This document shows positions 62,096 through 64,000 of a stretch of DNA of 64,000 nt, piece by piece. The stretch is taken from the NCBI RefSeq assembly GCF_003369915.1, contig NC_046676.1:23126001-23190000 (forward strand). The letters run 5' to 3'. The first letter of the stretch is position 1, and each line of letters begins with the position of its first letter. Both the position numbers and the translations under genes were made by a program. This stretch comes from Drosophila miranda (Eukaryota > Arthropoda > Insecta > Diptera > Drosophilidae). Under the pieces are notes generated by a model. That model ran no database searches and was not told where the DNA came from. It saw nothing but the letters and a program-made list of their open reading frames with translations.

Positions 62096-62196
62096 CCCGT
62101 GGACTATATTTAATTTGTTTAACTAATTTTAGCCCAGTACGCAGAGTAACGCGGCGCCTGTGACTTTTTAGCACTATAAAAACAGAACTCACACAA
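62083..62196 (+). promoter_or_regulatory. Hacl promoter and 5' UTR with motif 1
   Basis: GGTCACACTG at 62086-62095 (Ohler motif 1) directly after GGTATATTTC blocks (motif 6). Transcription should start shortly downstream. The ACTATAAAAACA at about 62172 lies only 25 bp before the ATG and is more likely UTR than a TATA box. Confidence 0.6.
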
Positions 62197-64000
62197 AATG
62201 GCCGATGTTGAAGCAGTGCAAATTATTGCGGAGTCGCTGAAGCAACAGGTAAGAGGCCGAGACTGCCCCCGCACGCAAGTCTGGGATGGGATGCATTTTC
62301 TGCAGCAAATGTGCAATCTCCATGCGGTCATATCTAAGATATTAACCTATGGACGCTGATTAAAATAACTGTCGGTCCAGTGGAAATGGCAGCAGCAAGA
62401 ACAACGGAGTCTTATCTAGCACCTGTTTGTTGTGCAAAGTTCAAAAACACTAAGTAGTTGTTGTTCTTGCTACCTGATTATTCTTGTTAATAAAAGTCGA
62501 ACGGATTTCTGATAAAGACAATGTTCCAAAGGTTTACGAACACGACCCAAACATACTGGTGGTGCACATACCTTCGATAATCTCGTTGGGGCCCGGATTA
62601 AAATCAATAAAACTTTAACCGGATTCCAAACATTTCAATGGAAAACGTGTGCATTTTTGGTTAATATGTTTGGTTGATGTAGGGAAATAAATTGGACTAA
62701 ACTATTTTATTTATTTAAAATCTGAACAAATAAGGGAGCGATGAATGATTGTCCAAACTGTGTACATATTTGGATTTGCAATTGAAAGCTTAAGAGGAAA
62801 GGAAATCTTATCGCATTCAATCCTCGAACTTTGAACTCATCCCATGATCTATCACTGCTTTTTGTTAACAGGGTGTGGACTATGTGTTTGGTATCATTGG
62901 CATACCCGTTATCGAGCTGTCTATGGCCTTCCAGGCCGCTGGACTCAAGTACATCGGTATGCGGAATGAGCAGGCCGCCTGCTATGCAGCTCAAGCCATT
63001 GGCTACCTAACGGGAAAGCCGGGCGTTTGTTTGGTGGTCTCTGGACCCGGACTCCTGCATGTGACAGGTATGGAAAACAGAGGAATTCGGCATGAAATTT
63101 GCTAATCCCACTAATCCCTATGTACACAATGCATTGATTACAGGTGGTATGGCCAATGCCCAGGTCAATTGCTGGCCTCTGATCGTCATTGGCGGAGCCA
63201 CTAATCAGGATCATGAAGGAATCGGTGGCTTCCAGGAGTGCCCACAGGTGGAGCTTTCCCGCCCGTACTGCAAGTATGCAGCACGTCCTCCCACCGCTGC
63301 CCTTATCCCTCTCCATGTGGAGAAGGCAGTGCGATATGCCACCTATGGACGGCCCGGAGTAGCCTATTTGGATTTCCCCGGAAATATTTTGCAATCGAAG
63401 GCCCCCGAGGCCCGCATCTACAAGGCATTGGCCCATCCAGCTCCCCCCGTGGCCTATCCACCCCACGATGATGTGATTGCCGCGTCCCGCCTTCTGCGAC
63501 AGGCCAAGCGACCGCTCGTTATTGTGGGCAAGGGTTGTGCTTATGCTCACGCTGAGAATACGCTAAGGCATTTCATTGAGAACACAAATCTGCCTTTCCT
63601 GCCCACACCCATGGGCAAGGGCGTGGTCTCTGATACGGCTCCACAGTGCGTCTCTTCCGCCCGAACACTGGCCTTGCAGAAGGCCGATGTGGTGTTGCTG
63701 CTTGGCGCGCGCCTCAACTGGATTCTGCACTTTGGACGCTCGCCTCGCTACGACAAGGATGTGAAGTTCATTCAAGTAGACATTTGCCCCGAGGAGCTGC
63801 ACAACTCTGTTATCTCGTCGGTGGCCATTCAATCGGACATTCGTCCCTTCGCCGAGCAGCTGTTCGAGCAGATGAATGCCGTGAACTTCCGATTCGGCTA
63901 CGAGCAGGACTGGTGGAAGCAGCTGGCCGTCAAGTGCAAGCAGAACAAGGACACAGTGCAGCAGATGTCGCTAAATACCTCGACGCCGCTCAACTACTAC
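62197..64000 (+). CDS. 2-hydroxyacyl-CoA lyase (ThDP-dependent), 3' end outside the window
   Basis: Exons 62197-62247, 62872-63067, 63144 to beyond 64000; 368 codons in the window. The N-terminal ThDP pyrimidine-binding domain (about 1-175) has the cofactor-activating Glu in [19 protein letters not shown] and the GPG loop of [17 protein letters not shown]. The central domain (about 200-330) includes [27 protein letters not shown] and [17 protein letters not shown]. The enzyme cleaves 2-hydroxyacyl-CoA to formyl-CoA and a shortened aldehyde in peroxisomal alpha-oxidation. It matches the single fly HACL1 ortholog (CG11208 as I recall). The C-terminal ThDP-binding domain and any peroxisomal signal are not visible. 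Intron 1 is 624 bp. Confidence 0.9.

Overview
The window is nuclear DNA of a Drosophila-type fly. It has compact spliced genes with GT-AG introns, many of them 55-75 nt, DREF-type TATCGATA promoter boxes, and a ribosomal-protein promoter with a pyrimidine-rich start. Every gene I can name has a fly ortholog that, from memory, lies on Muller element C (2R of D. melanogaster). A dispersed 895-bp repeat with TTATACCCGATACT ends resembles repeats I associate with the obscura group. That is an impression; I could not search it.

Layout. (1) 1-9836: a damaged tandem array of Focad (focadhesin) gene copies: the tail of one copy, two nearly identical long copies that are both broken, and an orphan exon 1. 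(2) 9840-25016: a myotubularin (MTMR6/7/8 type, CG3530-like), eIF2B-delta on the minus strand, the complex I subunit ND-B12, and a 1,390-aa coiled-coil protein that may be Ice1. (3) 25651-37510, mostly minus strand: Golgin245, then the ATPase inhibitor IF1, whose 4.75-kb intron holds two plus-strand yellow-family genes (yellow-d/yellow-d2 type). (4) 37.8-40.3 kb: a gene-free, AT-rich repeat cluster. (5) 41.2-53.3 kb: RpS18, a small ankyrin-repeat gene, a broken copy of part of arrow (LRP5/6), PCNA (mus209), hormone-sensitive lipase Hsl, and the arginyl-transferase Ate1. (6) 54.5-64 kb: an SLC17-type transporter with a long 5' intron, then the first three exons of 2-hydroxyacyl-CoA lyase, cut by the window edge.

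The genes are mainly housekeeping: translation (RpS18, eIF2B-delta), replication (PCNA), mitochondrial energy (ND-B12, IF1), Golgi tethering, phosphoinositide turnover, lipolysis, peroxisomal alpha-oxidation and N-degron arginylation. There is no operon-like logic. The shared feature is promoter architecture. A dispersed repeat family, whose end carries ATACC/GGTATATTT blocks and in the best copies CGCGGYCACACTG (Ohler motifs 6 and 1), lies just upstream of Focad, Golgin245, IF1, RpS18, PCNA (a fragment), the Hsl/Ate1 divergent promoter and Hacl. I consider this the most interesting signal here. Next are the Focad copy array, a 33-nt gap that should force mutually exclusive exons in Ate1, two stop-free 57-nt introns in neighbouring genes, and the arrow pseudogene.

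Gene models were built by hand from reading frame, splice consensus and phase. Exon sums were checked for frame closure; start codons and UTRs are less certain.
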